A DNA stretch of 64,000 nt from Micromonospora matsumotoense (GTDB lineage: Bacteria; Actinomycetota; Actinomycetes; Mycobacteriales; Micromonosporaceae). Of the stretch, positions 33,437-41,482 are shown piece by piece. The stretch covers positions 1-64,000 of the forward strand of contig NZ_FMCU01000021.1 of the NCBI RefSeq assembly GCF_900091525.1, written 5' to 3'. Position 1 is the first letter of the stretch, and each line of letters opens with the position of its first letter. The position numbers and the translations under genes were made by a program. Under the pieces are notes generated by a model. It was not told the DNA's origin, did not search any database, and saw only the letters and a list, made by a program, of their open reading frames with translations.

Positions 33437-34261
33437 TCAGCGGCGCAGGGCGCGACACAGGTTGCCGCCGAACACGTCGGCCGCCTCGGCGGCGGAGAGC
33501 CCGTCCAGCCCGACCGGGTGCAGGGTCTGCGCGAACGACACGTGGTCGAGGCTGGGGGCGAAGTCCGAACCCCAGTAGAGCCGCCGCGCGCCGAAGCGGT
33601 GCAGCAGCAGGTCGACGAAGGGTCGGGCGGCGGCGTGCGGGTAGCCGTCGGCGGGGTCGCTGACGGCGTACAGGCCGGAGACCTTGACCCCGACGTGCGG
33701 CAGCCGGGCCAGGTCGGTCAGCGGGGCGAGCCGATCGGCGGCGACCTGCGGGCCCGGGACGGTCGACTGCCGGCCCGGCAGCCCGAGGTGGCTGAACAGC
33801 ACCGGGCACCCGTCGAGGGTGGCGAGGGCCCGGCCGAGCCGCCCGGCCGCCTCGGGCGCGGCGTTGAGGCTGAGCACCGTCGCCGCGTCGTTGAGCGCCC
33901 CGGCGACCAGCGCCAGCCAGCCGGCGAACGCGTCCGCCGAGGCCGGGTCCGGCAGGTACGCCGCGATGCCGACGAACCCCGCCGCCCGGAACCGGTCCAG
34001 TCCGGCCCGGTCGACGCCGGTGACCGGAACGTAGGCCAGCGGGGCGATCCAGTCGTGCGCGGCCGCGAGCCGGGCCAGGTGCCGGTTGTTGCCGGTGAAC
34101 TCCGGCCCGCCCTCGTAGCCGACCACCAGCGCCCGCGCGATGCCGTGTTCGCGGCGCAACGTCCGGTAGACGGCGAGTTCGTCACCCCCGGCCGGTGACC
34201 TTCCGTAACGACCGGGATAACCGTCGGCGAACAGGTGCAGGTGGGCGTCGGCGCGTTCCAT
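33437..34261 (-). CDS. Amidohydrolase-2 family protein (lactonase type)
   Basis: A 274-residue TIM-barrel hydrolase. It has the N-terminal metal motif DAHLHLF, a central VLFSHLGLPG (histidine ligand), and RLYWGSDFAPSLDHVSFAQT with the conserved aspartate near the C terminus. This is the pattern of the amidohydrolase-2 group that contains sugar-lactone hydrolases such as fuconolactonase and rhamnonolactonase. It diverges from the M20D-led operon, so it probably belongs to the same pathway. ATG 34261 directly precedes the barrel's first strand. Confidence 0.8.
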   Translation of the reverse strand: MERADAHLHLFADGYPGRYGRSPAGGDELAVYRTLRREHGIARALVVGYEGGPEFTGNNRHLARLAAAHDWIAPLAYVPVTGVDRAGLDRFRAAGFVGIAAYLPDPASADAFAGWLALVAGALNDAATVLSLNAAPEAAGRLGRALATLDGCPVLFSHLGLPGRQSTVPGPQVAADRLAPLTDLARLPHVGVKVSGLYAVSDPADGYPHAAARPFVDLLLHRFGARRLYWGSDFAPSLDHVSFAQTLHPVGLDGLSAAEAADVFGGNLCRALRR

Positions 34262-34292
34262 GGCCGGACCCTAACCGATTCTGAGCTGCCCA

Positions 34293-34321
34293 TTGACGCG
34301 GGAGGACCCCTCGCTTAGGTT
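34293..34321 (+). promoter_or_regulatory. Promoter of the catabolic operon
   Basis: TTGACG (34293-34298) and TAGGTT (34316-34321) are 17 bp apart, a good vegetative-type promoter. Downstream, ctcaatta (34327-34334) recurs at the second promoter of the island at 41461-41468, making it a candidate shared operator element. Confidence 0.55.
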
Positions 34322-34371
34322 CTTGTCTCAATTAGGTCCGGATTATCGGACGTAGGCGAGGAGTGGACCGC

Positions 34372-35619
34372 GTGGTGCAGGCACACGAGGATGTTGACGA
34401 TCTGGTACGGCTGCGCCGGCAGCTCCACCAGCACCCCGAGCTGCGGTTCACTGAAGAGCAGACCGCCGCCACCCTTGCCGAACGGCTCACTCCCCTCGCC
34501 CGGGTGCGCCCCGGTGTCGCCGGCACCGGCCTGCTCGCGGAGATCGAAGGACGTACCAACGGACCCTCGGTGCTGCTTCGGGCCGATATGGACGCCTATC
34601 CGGTGCAGGACGCCAAGCAGGTGCCCTGGGCGTCCGGCAACCCGGGCGTCTGCCACGCCTGCGGACACGACGTGCACATGACCGTGATGGCCGGCGTCGT
34701 GGCCCGGCTCGCGGCCGACCCGCCCGCCCGGGGCTCGGTGACCGTGCTGTTCCAGCCGGCCGAGGAGATCCCGTTCGGCGCGGCCTCCGGCGCCGCCGCG
34801 GTGCTCGCCGACGAAGCCCTACGCGACCGGCGCTTCGACGCCGTCCTCGGCCTGCACTGCTGGCCCGACCTGCCGGTCGGGACGGTCGGCGTGGACCGGG
34901 TGACTGCGATGGCGGCCAAGGACGCCTTCCGGTTCGAGGTGTTCGGCCGGGCCGCGCACGCCGCCACCCCGGCCCTGGGCCGCGACGCCATCCTCGGCCT
35001 CGCCGGCATCGTCAACCTGCTGCACGCCGGGGTGGCCCGCTCCCGCAACCCGCACGAGCTGGTGGCCTTCAACATCGGCACGATCGCCGGCGGGGCCAGC
35101 CAGAGCCAGGTCGCCGAGCGGGCCGAGGCGACCGGCACGCTGCGCACCCACGACGAGGCCACCCGCGCCCGGCTCAAGGAGGTCATCGAGCGGATCGCCC
35201 GGCAACAGGCCGCCGCGCTCGACCTCGGCCTGCGGTTCACCTGGGCCAACGAGATGCCCCCGGTCCGCAACGCGGCAGCCCTGGTGGCGCTCGCCCGCAC
35301 CGAACTGCCCGGGGTGGTCGAGCTGGCCGACCTGACCGAGCCCCCACTGACCACTGACGACTTCGCGCTGCTCGCCGCGCTGGGCCCCAGCCTGTACGTC
35401 AAGCTCGGCGTCACCGGCGAACGGGGCGGCGCACCGCTGCACTCCGGCGCCTTCGACGTCGACGAACGCTGCCTCGGCGTCGGGGTGGCCGCCCTGGAAC
35501 GGCTCACCCGGGCGGTGCTCGACGGCCGACTGACCGCCCCCGACGGTCACGGGGACGCCGGGGCCGGCCGGCCCGGCACGGGTGACCGGGCCGACGCCGT
35601 CGAGGCGGTCGGAGCATGA
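34372..35619 (+). CDS. M20D amidohydrolase (N-acyl amino acid or amide hydrolase)
   Basis: A roughly 415-residue metallohydrolase. Family blocks are LRRQLHQHPELRFTEEQTAA, LLRADMDAYPV, the metal site CHACGHDVHMTVM, FQPAEEIPFGA with catalytic glutamates, and LGLHCWPDLPVGTVG. M20D enzymes (hippurate, IAA-amino acid and N-acetyl-amino acid hydrolases) split amide bonds in small molecules. GTG 34372 is preferred because gcgaggag precedes it at 8 bp; GTG 34363 is possible. Overlapping ATGA with the next gene starts a coupled operon. It may remove an acyl or amino-acid group from the imported substrate. Confidence 0.85.
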   Translation: MVQAHEDVDDLVRLRRQLHQHPELRFTEEQTAATLAERLTPLARVRPGVAGTGLLAEIEGRTNGPSVLLRADMDAYPVQDAKQVPWASGNPGVCHACGHDVHMTVMAGVVARLAADPPARGSVTVLFQPAEEIPFGAASGAAAVLADEALRDRRFDAVLGLHCWPDLPVGTVGVDRVTAMAAKDAFRFEVFGRAAHAATPALGRDAILGLAGIVNLLHAGVARSRNPHELVAFNIGTIAGGASQSQVAERAEATGTLRTHDEATRARLKEVIERIARQQAAALDLGLRFTWANEMPPVRNAAALVALARTELPGVVELADLTEPPLTTDDFALLAALGPSLYVKLGVTGERGGAPLHSGAFDVDERCLGVGVAALERLTRAVLDGRLTAPDGHGDAGAGRPGTGDRADAVEAVGA

Positions 35620-36602
35620 GCCGCCCGTCGGTCGCCGTGATCGGGGCCGGGGCGTTCGGGGTCCGGCACCTGGCCGCGTACCGGTCGCTCGGCGTGCCGG
35701 TGCGCGCCCTGGTCGAGCCGGACGCCGCGACCCGCGCCCGGGTGGCCGCCGAGTACCAGGTGCCGCAGGCGTACGCCGACGTGGCCGACCTGCTCGCCGA
35801 CGCGACGCCGGACGCCGCCTCGGTCTGCGTGCCCGGCCCGGCGCACCGGGCGGTGGCCGTCGCGCTGCTCGACGCCGGGGTGCCGGTGCTGGTGGAGAAG
35901 CCGCTCGCCACCACAGTCGCCGACGCCGCCGCCATCGTCGCCACCGCCGAGCGCACCGGGGTGCTCTGCCAGCCGGGGCACCTCCTGCGGCACAGTCCAC
36001 CGCACCGGGCCCTGCACGACGCGATCCGCGCCGGACGGCTCGGCGACGTGCTCGCCGTGTCGTCCCGCCGTGACCGGCCCCGCACCCTGAGCCGGCTCTT
36101 CCCGCGCGAACACCCCGCGCTGCTCACCGCCGTACACGACATCGACCTGGCCCTCTGGTATGCCGGAGCGCCAGTGGTCGAGGTCCGCGCGGCGGCCCGG
36201 ACCCGACCCGGATCGGCCACCCCGGTCCTGGTGTGGGCGGAGCTGCGACACGCAAACGACGTGGTGTCGTCGATCCGCAACAGCTATCTGCTTCCCGAGA
36301 GCACCCCCCACCACACCTCGGACCTGGTCGAGGTGTACGGCACCGACGGGGTCGCGCACGTCGACCTCGGCCACCCCACGCTGCTCGTCCAGCGCGAGCC
36401 GACCGAGGCGCCGGACTGGCTGTTGTCCCCCGCCGACGGCGGCGGCGCGCTCGCCGCCGAACTGCGGCACTTCCTCGGCCGGATCGACGGCACCGCGCCG
36501 ACGGCGGTCGTCCCGCTCGCCGACGGACTGCACGTGGTGCAGGTCGCCGAGGCCGTGGTCGACAGCGCCGCCACCGGCGGCGCGGTCCGCCGACTCCCCT
36601 GA
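35616..36602 (+). CDS. Gfo/Idh/MocA-family oxidoreductase
   Basis: A 328-residue dehydrogenase. The nucleotide loop VIGAGAFGVRHLAAYRSLGV, then VPVLVEKPLATTVADAAAIV with the catalytic EKP lysine, and LLTAVHDIDLALWYAGAP in the substrate domain follow the family order. It overlaps the M20D stop and is 28 bp before the binding-protein gene. It probably oxidises or reduces a ring hydroxyl of the transported sugar or sugar acid. It is related to, but clearly different from, the Gfo/Idh protein near 5 kb. Confidence 0.86.
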   Translation: MSRPSVAVIGAGAFGVRHLAAYRSLGVPVRALVEPDAATRARVAAEYQVPQAYADVADLLADATPDAASVCVPGPAHRAVAVALLDAGVPVLVEKPLATTVADAAAIVATAERTGVLCQPGHLLRHSPPHRALHDAIRAGRLGDVLAVSSRRDRPRTLSRLFPREHPALLTAVHDIDLALWYAGAPVVEVRAAARTRPGSATPVLVWAELRHANDVVSSIRNSYLLPESTPHHTSDLVEVYGTDGVAHVDLGHPTLLVQREPTEAPDWLLSPADGGGALAAELRHFLGRIDGTAPTAVVPLADGLHVVQVAEAVVDSAATGGAVRRLP

Positions 36603-36630
36603 GCCCCCCACTTGTGACAGGAGCTAACCG

Positions 36631-37926
36631 ATGTTTCGACGGAGATTGGCCGGCGTCCTCGCCGCCGGCATGGCCGCCGCCGCCCTACTGACCGCATGCG
36701 GTGGCGACGACGCCGCCGACGGCCCGGTCACCCTCAAGGTGCTGACCTGGGAGCCGGGCGGCGTCGAGTACTGGAAGCAGGTCAAGACCAGCTTCGAGGC
36801 CGGCCACCAGGGCATCAAGCTGGAGATGCAGTCCGTCCCGTTCGACAAGTACCCCGAGGTGCAGGGCCCGTACATCACCTCGCAGTCGGGGCCGGACGTG
36901 ATGGCCAACAACGCCGGGCTGGAGCTGTTCGACAGGCGTGGGGCGTACGTCCCGCTGGGCGACAAGGCCGCCGAGATCACCAAGGACCTGGTCACCTACA
37001 GCGGGGCCTGTGAGGGCTTCGACACCGGCAAGCCGTGCTACGGGGTGCCCTTCTCCTACCAGGGCAACGTCCTGTACTACAACAAGGCCGTCCTGACCGC
37101 CGCCGGGTTGGACCCGGAGCAGCCCCCGGCCACCTGGGACGAGTTCGGGGCCGCCTGCGAGGCGGTGAAGAAGGCCGGCAAGACCTGCCTGGCGCTCGGC
37201 CTGTCCGGCACCTTCCCCGCCTACTGGGACTTCCCGGAGATCGCCCGCAACTACCTCAGCGAGGACGACATCCGGGCGCTGCTCGCCGGCACGCTGTCCT
37301 GGAAGGACCCGAAGCTGGTGGCGGTGCTGGGCAAGCTGGCCGAGATCACCACCAAGGGCTGGGCCAACAAGAACGCCCCGTCGATCACCATGCTCCCCGA
37401 CGGCGCGGACATCTTCCAGCGCGGCGACGCCGCGTTCGCCGGCACCATCATCTCCGACGCGGTGAACTGGGAGGCGTTCGGCAAGGCCCTCGGCGACGAC
37501 AAGCTCGGCGTCACCCGGTGGCCGACGATCAACCCGGCCGCGCCGCTCGCAGGCAAGTTCTCCGGCATCGAGGGCGCGGTCTACGGGGTCACCCAGTGGA
37601 GTGAGAAGAAGCAGGCCGGTCTGGAGTTCATCAGCTGGCTCGCCGGCAAGGAGAACGGCGAACTCTGGGTGAAGTACGGCAAGGGCCAGCCGCTGAACAA
37701 GACCGTCGACAAGGCGCTGCTGCCGTCGTCGCCGGCCTTCCTCAAGATCCAGGAACTGGTCGCCCAGCCGACCCTGCACGCCGGGGTGATGCTCTCCGGC
37801 CCGGAGGCCGACGCCCTGGCCCGGGGTTGGCAGCAGGTCACACTCGGCCAGCTCAGCGTGGACAAGTGGGCCGACCAGATGCAACAGGCGCTGGAGCGCA
37901 GTCCCACCAAGAAGCAGGGCAAGTAG
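36631..37926 (+). CDS. ABC transporter sugar-binding lipoprotein (MalE type)
   Basis: A 431-residue lipoprotein: signal peptide with lipobox (ALLTACGGDD) and an extracytoplasmic bacterial solute-binding domain. Typical stretches are VLTWEPGGVEYWKQVKTSFE, GPDVMANNAGLELFD, GVPFSYQGNVLYYNKAVL and the ATWDEFGAACEAVKKAG helix. It captures an oligosaccharide, sugar acid or glycoside outside the membrane and passes it to the two permeases downstream. A perfect hairpin between it and the first permease should let it be made in excess. Confidence 0.9.
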   Translation: MFRRRLAGVLAAGMAAAALLTACGGDDAADGPVTLKVLTWEPGGVEYWKQVKTSFEAGHQGIKLEMQSVPFDKYPEVQGPYITSQSGPDVMANNAGLELFDRRGAYVPLGDKAAEITKDLVTYSGACEGFDTGKPCYGVPFSYQGNVLYYNKAVLTAAGLDPEQPPATWDEFGAACEAVKKAGKTCLALGLSGTFPAYWDFPEIARNYLSEDDIRALLAGTLSWKDPKLVAVLGKLAEITTKGWANKNAPSITMLPDGADIFQRGDAAFAGTIISDAVNWEAFGKALGDDKLGVTRWPTINPAAPLAGKFSGIEGAVYGVTQWSEKKQAGLEFISWLAGKENGELWVKYGKGQPLNKTVDKALLPSSPAFLKIQELVAQPTLHAGVMLSGPEADALARGWQQVTLGQLSVDKWADQMQQALERSPTKKQGK

Positions 37927-37931
37927 CCGCC

Positions 37932-37964
37932 CCGGGCGGGGCGACGTGACGTCGCCCCGCCCGG
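37932..37964 (+). terminator. Intra-operon hairpin after the binding-protein gene
   Basis: ccgggcggggcgac (37932-37945) and gtcgccccgcccgg (37951-37964) pair perfectly over 14 bp around a gtgac loop. Located between binding-protein and permease genes, it probably acts as a partial terminator or mRNA 3' stabiliser that sets their ratio. Confidence 0.7.
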
Positions 37965-37986
37965 CCGACCCGGGGGAGGAACCCTG

Positions 37987-38946
37987 ATGACCATCTCCAC
38001 CGCGCCGGTGTCGGACCCGGTGGGCACCGACGCCCCGCCCGCGCCGGCCCGCCGGCCGCCCCGCCCCGGGCGGGCCCGGGAGTGGTGGCTCGGTGCCGCG
38101 CTGGTGCTCCCCGCCCTGGTCCTGGCCGTGCTGTTCAAGCTGGTGCCGCTGGTACGGGGGGTGCTCACCAGCTTCGAGTCGTCCAGCGGGTTCGGTGGCA
38201 GCGAGTTCGCCGGGGCGGACAACTACACCCGGATGTTCGACGACCCGATGGTGCTCACCAGCTTCCGCAACGCGCTGCTGGTGGTGGCCACCCTGCCGGT
38301 GTGGATCGTGCTCCCGCTGATCCTGGCGCTGCTGATCCACCAGCGGTCGCCGGGGTGGAAGTTCTTCCGGGCGGTCTACTTCGTGCCGTACACCATCGCG
38401 CCGATCGTGGTCGGCATCATGTTCCGGCAGATCCTCGCCCCCGACGGGCCGTTGAACGCCCTGCTGCGCTTCGTCGGGCTGGACCCGTTGGCGCTGGAAT
38501 GGCTCAATGGCCGCTACAGCGCGTTGTTCTCGCTGGTGGCGGTCGCCCTGTGGAGCTTCTTCGGGCTCGGGGTGATGACCTACCTCGCCGGCCTGGCCAC
38601 CATCCCGGAGGAGAACCTGGAGGCGGCCTACCTGGACGGGGCCGGGTTCTTCCGGCGGCTGTGGTCGGTGGTCGTGCCGATGCTGCGCCCGACGGTGGCG
38701 TACTGGAGCGTGCTCTGCGCCTCCGGCGTGCTGATCTGGCTGTTCCCGCTGATCTACGCGCTGACCCAGGGCGGCCCGGGGGACGCCACCATGCTCCCCG
38801 AGTACCTGGTCTTCCTCACCACCTTCCAGTTCCTGGACCGCGGCTACGGCTCGGCCATCGGCATCGCCCTGTTCGTCTTCGTCGCCGTGCTGTCGATCTT
38901 CAGCGTCCGGCACATGTTCACCGAGGGGACCCGGAAGCCGCGATGA
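37987..38946 (+). CDS. ABC sugar transporter permease (MalF type)
   Basis: A 319-residue membrane protein with a Pro/Ala-rich cytoplasmic tail of about 30 residues and six predicted helices, beginning WWLGAALVLPALVLAVLF. The EAA loop that contacts the ATPase is EENLEAAYLDGAGFFRRLW. Its start follows gggggagg. The ATG of the second permease overlaps its stop. No ATP-binding gene is present in this operon; actinomycete sugar importers of this class commonly share one ATPase (MsiK) encoded elsewhere. Confidence 0.9.
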   Translation: MTISTAPVSDPVGTDAPPAPARRPPRPGRAREWWLGAALVLPALVLAVLFKLVPLVRGVLTSFESSSGFGGSEFAGADNYTRMFDDPMVLTSFRNALLVVATLPVWIVLPLILALLIHQRSPGWKFFRAVYFVPYTIAPIVVGIMFRQILAPDGPLNALLRFVGLDPLALEWLNGRYSALFSLVAVALWSFFGLGVMTYLAGLATIPEENLEAAYLDGAGFFRRLWSVVVPMLRPTVAYWSVLCASGVLIWLFPLIYALTQGGPGDATMLPEYLVFLTTFQFLDRGYGSAIGIALFVFVAVLSIFSVRHMFTEGTRKPR

Positions 38947-39776
38947 ACCCGCGCCACTTCGCCCGGACCGGGCGCTACCTGTTGACGTTCGCGTTGGTCG
39001 TCGTCGCCGTCGCGGCGATCTACCCGCTGCTGTTCACCGTGGTCAGCTCGGTGAAGACCCAGTCCGGTTTCGCCGACGACCCGCTGGGCCTGCCGGCCGG
39101 GATCACCCTGGAGAACTACCTGGAGGCGTTCCGCCGGATGGACATGCCCCGGCTGCTGCTCAACTCGCTGATCACCACGCTCGGCGGGCTGGTGCTGTCG
39201 GTGCTCGCCGCCCTGCTGGTCGCGTACGCGGTGACCAAGCTGCGGTTCCGGGGCGGGAAGGCCGTCTTCCTGCTGATCATCGTGACGCTGACCATCCCCA
39301 GCCAGGCGATCATCTACCCGCTCTACCAGACGGTGCTGGACCTGGGCATGTCCGGCCAGTACCAGGGCCTGATCCTGGCGTACGCGGCGTTCGGGCTGCC
39401 GTTGGGCACCTACCAGCTCGCCGGCTACTTCCAGCAGGTGCCCGACGAGCTGATCGAGGCGGCCCGGGTCGACGGCGCGGGGCACCTGACCATCCTGTTC
39501 CGGCTGCTCGCTCCGATCGCCACCCCGGCCATCGCGGCGCTGGCCATCTTCAACTTCGTCTGGATGTGGAACGACCTGCTGCTGCCACTGGTCATCATGG
39601 GCGGCTCGGACAGCAAGACGCTGATGGTCGGCGTCTCCCTGCTCAGCGGCCAGTACGACGTGTCGGTGCCGCTGGTCAGCGCCGGTCTGATCGTGGCGCT
39701 GCTGCCGGTGCTGATCGTCTACCTGGTCTTCCAGCGGCAACTCGTCTCCGGCGCGCTCGCCGGCTCCGGCAAGTGA
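38943..39776 (+). CDS. ABC sugar transporter permease (MalG type)
   Basis: A 277-residue permease with six helices, starting YLLTFALVVVAVAAIYPLLF and ending in VALLPVLIVYLVFQRQLVSG. The EAA motif is DELIEAARVDGAGHLTILFR. It pairs with the MalF-type permease, with which it overlaps by 4 bp. The F-x-W-M-W-N segment FNFVWMWNDLLLPL is typical of MalG-like sugar permeases. Confidence 0.9.
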   Translation: MNPRHFARTGRYLLTFALVVVAVAAIYPLLFTVVSSVKTQSGFADDPLGLPAGITLENYLEAFRRMDMPRLLLNSLITTLGGLVLSVLAALLVAYAVTKLRFRGGKAVFLLIIVTLTIPSQAIIYPLYQTVLDLGMSGQYQGLILAYAAFGLPLGTYQLAGYFQQVPDELIEAARVDGAGHLTILFRLLAPIATPAIAALAIFNFVWMWNDLLLPLVIMGGSDSKTLMVGVSLLSGQYDVSVPLVSAGLIVALLPVLIVYLVFQRQLVSGALAGSGK

Positions 39777-39804
39777 CGACCGGTCGGGCCCCACGGGAGG
39801 GTCG

Positions 39805-40155
39805 GTGAGCGGGGCGGCCGGGCCGGGCGTGCAGGTGTGCCACCTCTACCGGCTGCGCCCCGGCGCGGAGGCCGAGTACGAGCGGCGGCACGCCCGGGTG
39901 TGGCCGGAGCTGTCCGTGCTGCTCGACGAGGCGGGCATCTACGACTACCACATCTACCGGCACGACCTGCTGCTGATCTGTGTGCTGCGGACCCGCAGGG
40001 GTGTCGCCGACTCCCGCGCGGTCACCGCCGCCTCGCCGGTGCAGGCCCGCTGGACGGCGTCGCTGGCGGGCCTGTTCGCCGAGATCGCCGACGCCGACGG
40101 CGAGCCGCTGTGGGCGTACCCGGTGTTCCACCATCCGGGGCAGCCGCCGCCGTGA
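39805..40155 (+). CDS. L-rhamnose mutarotase-like protein
   Basis: A 116-residue dimeric alpha-beta barrel protein of the RhaM family: VCHLYRLRPGAEAEYERRHA, VWPELSVLLDEAGIYDYHIY, then VQARWTASLAGLFAEI. RhaM catalyses anomer interconversion of L-rhamnose through conserved His and Tyr residues; relatives act on other sugars or sugar acids. GTG start after gggagg at 4 bp spacing. It is the last gene before a very strong terminator. Its presence says the transported compound, or a product, is a sugar with an anomeric centre, possibly a 6-deoxy sugar. Confidence 0.8.
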   Translation: MSGAAGPGVQVCHLYRLRPGAEAEYERRHARVWPELSVLLDEAGIYDYHIYRHDLLLICVLRTRRGVADSRAVTAASPVQARWTASLAGLFAEIADADGEPLWAYPVFHHPGQPPP

Positions 40156-40169
40156 CGGGGGCGACCATG

Positions 40170-40211
40170 CCGCGACGGCCCGGTGGGGAGGTCCCCACCG
40201 GGCCGTCGCGG
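40170..40211. terminator. Strong bidirectional terminator
   Basis: ccgcgacggcccggtgggga (40170-40189) pairs perfectly with tccccaccgggccgtcgcgg (40192-40211), a 20-bp stem with almost no loop, between convergent mutarotase and dehydratase genes. Confidence 0.8.
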
Positions 40212-40220
40212 TGCCCGCCG

Positions 40221-41351
40221 TCAGACCGCGTACGCCACCGATCCGTCGGCACGCAGCGGGATGCGGGTCACCGGCCGGCCGGTCAGGTCCAGCGGCCGGG
40301 TGTCGGTGAGGTCGAGGGTCACGCCCAGGCCCGGCTCCTGCGGCACCGGCAGGAACCCGCCCTCCCGTCGGACGCAGGCCCGCGCCGGGCCGTCGGCGAG
40401 CTGGTCGTCCAACGGCGAGTACTCCTGGGTGACGAAGTTCGGGATGACCGTGTCGAGTTGCACCGAGGCCATGGTGAGCAGCGGGCCCAGGCAGTTGTGG
40501 GTGACCACGGCCGCGTGGTACGCCTCGGCCAGCGCGGCGATCTTCCGGGCGTGGCTGAGCCCGCCGGCCAGCCCGACGTCGGGCCGGACGTACTGGGCGC
40601 CGGCCTGCGCCAGCAGCTCCTTGAACTCCCAGATGGTGTGCAGCCGTTCCCCGTTGGCCATCGGCACCTGCGGCGCCCGCCGCCCCACCTCGGCCTGGCT
40701 GCTCACGCTGTCGATCTGGATCGGGTCCTCGACCAGCAGCGGCAGGTGCCGGGCCAGCGCCGGCACCACCGCCTGCGCCTGCAACGGGGTGAGCTTGCGG
40801 TGCAGCTCGATCAGCAGGTCGACGTCCGGGCCGACGGCGTCGCGGACGGCGGCCGTGGTGGCCTCCGTCTCGGCCACCAGCCGGGCCTGGGACAGGTCGC
40901 CGTGATCCGCCGGCAGCGGGTCGAACTTCACCGCGGTGAAGCCGTCCGCCGCCGCGGCGGCGGCCTGATCGGCGAGGGGCTGGGCACCGGTGCCCGGCAG
41001 CAGCAGGTGCAGCCGGATCCGGTCACGCACCCGGCCGCCGAGCAGCTGCCACACCGGCACCCCGAGCCGCTTGCCCAGCAGGTCCCACAGCGCCAGGTCG
41101 ACGGCCGAGACGGCGGCGGAGAGCACCGAGCCCCGGAAGGGACCCATCCGGTAGAGGTGGTGCCAGTGGTGTTCGATCCGGTTCGGGTCGGCCCCGAGCA
41201 GGTACGGCCGGAAGGTCTCCACCACGGCGTGCACCGCGCCGGGGTAGCCCCAGCAGGCGGACTGGCCCACCCCGGTCGACCCGTCGGACGTGCGTAGCTG
41301 GACGAAGTGCGCGTCCCCGCGCACGACCGACTCCACCTCGGCGATCTCCAT
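40221..41351 (-). CDS. Enolase-superfamily sugar-acid dehydratase
   Basis: A 376-residue mandelate racemase/muconate lactonising-type enzyme. The capping domain includes GVGQSACWGYPGAVHAVVE and SAVDLALWDLLGKRLGVPVW then QLLGG. Barrel residues: FTAVKFDPLP, the metal ligand Glu and paired His in LLIELHRKL, Glu in LLVEDPIQ, Glu in MANGERLHTIWEF, and His in VVTHNCLGPL. The E-x-H second-strand signature fits the galactonate/gluconate dehydratase branch, which turns an aldonic acid into a 2-keto-3-deoxy acid. It is divergent from the thiamine-diphosphate E1 operon, sharing a 130-bp promoter region. Confidence 0.82.
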   Translation of the reverse strand: MEIAEVESVVRGDAHFVQLRTSDGSTGVGQSACWGYPGAVHAVVETFRPYLLGADPNRIEHHWHHLYRMGPFRGSVLSAAVSAVDLALWDLLGKRLGVPVWQLLGGRVRDRIRLHLLLPGTGAQPLADQAAAAAADGFTAVKFDPLPADHGDLSQARLVAETEATTAAVRDAVGPDVDLLIELHRKLTPLQAQAVVPALARHLPLLVEDPIQIDSVSSQAEVGRRAPQVPMANGERLHTIWEFKELLAQAGAQYVRPDVGLAGGLSHARKIAALAEAYHAAVVTHNCLGPLLTMASVQLDTVIPNFVTQEYSPLDDQLADGPARACVRREGGFLPVPQEPGLGVTLDLTDTRPLDLTGRPVTRIPLRADGSVAYAV

Positions 41352-41482
41352 GCCGACTCCCCCAAATTAGAGACCAATAACGGCCACAAACTTGCTTGTG
41401 CACTCTTCCATAGCCTTGGACTGCTGGTCTAGGCTCCTCAACCAACGAGCCGGAATAGGGCTCAATTATCTCTGGGGGTGTG
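41352..41482. promoter_or_regulatory. Divergent promoter region between dehydratase and E1 operon
   Basis: This is the only A/T-rich segment of the central island. It holds ctcaatta at 41461-41468, identical to the element downstream of the 34.3-kb promoter, and on the minus strand a similar ctctaattt just before the dehydratase ribosome site. A regulator acting on all three transcription units, perhaps the one encoded at 44337, is inferred. Confidence 0.4.

Noticed and set aside
36685..38913. A 742-codon open frame antisense to the binding protein and permease
   Set aside because: Low-complexity Gln/His/Arg-rich translation with no domain; the sense strand holds clear ABC transporter genes.
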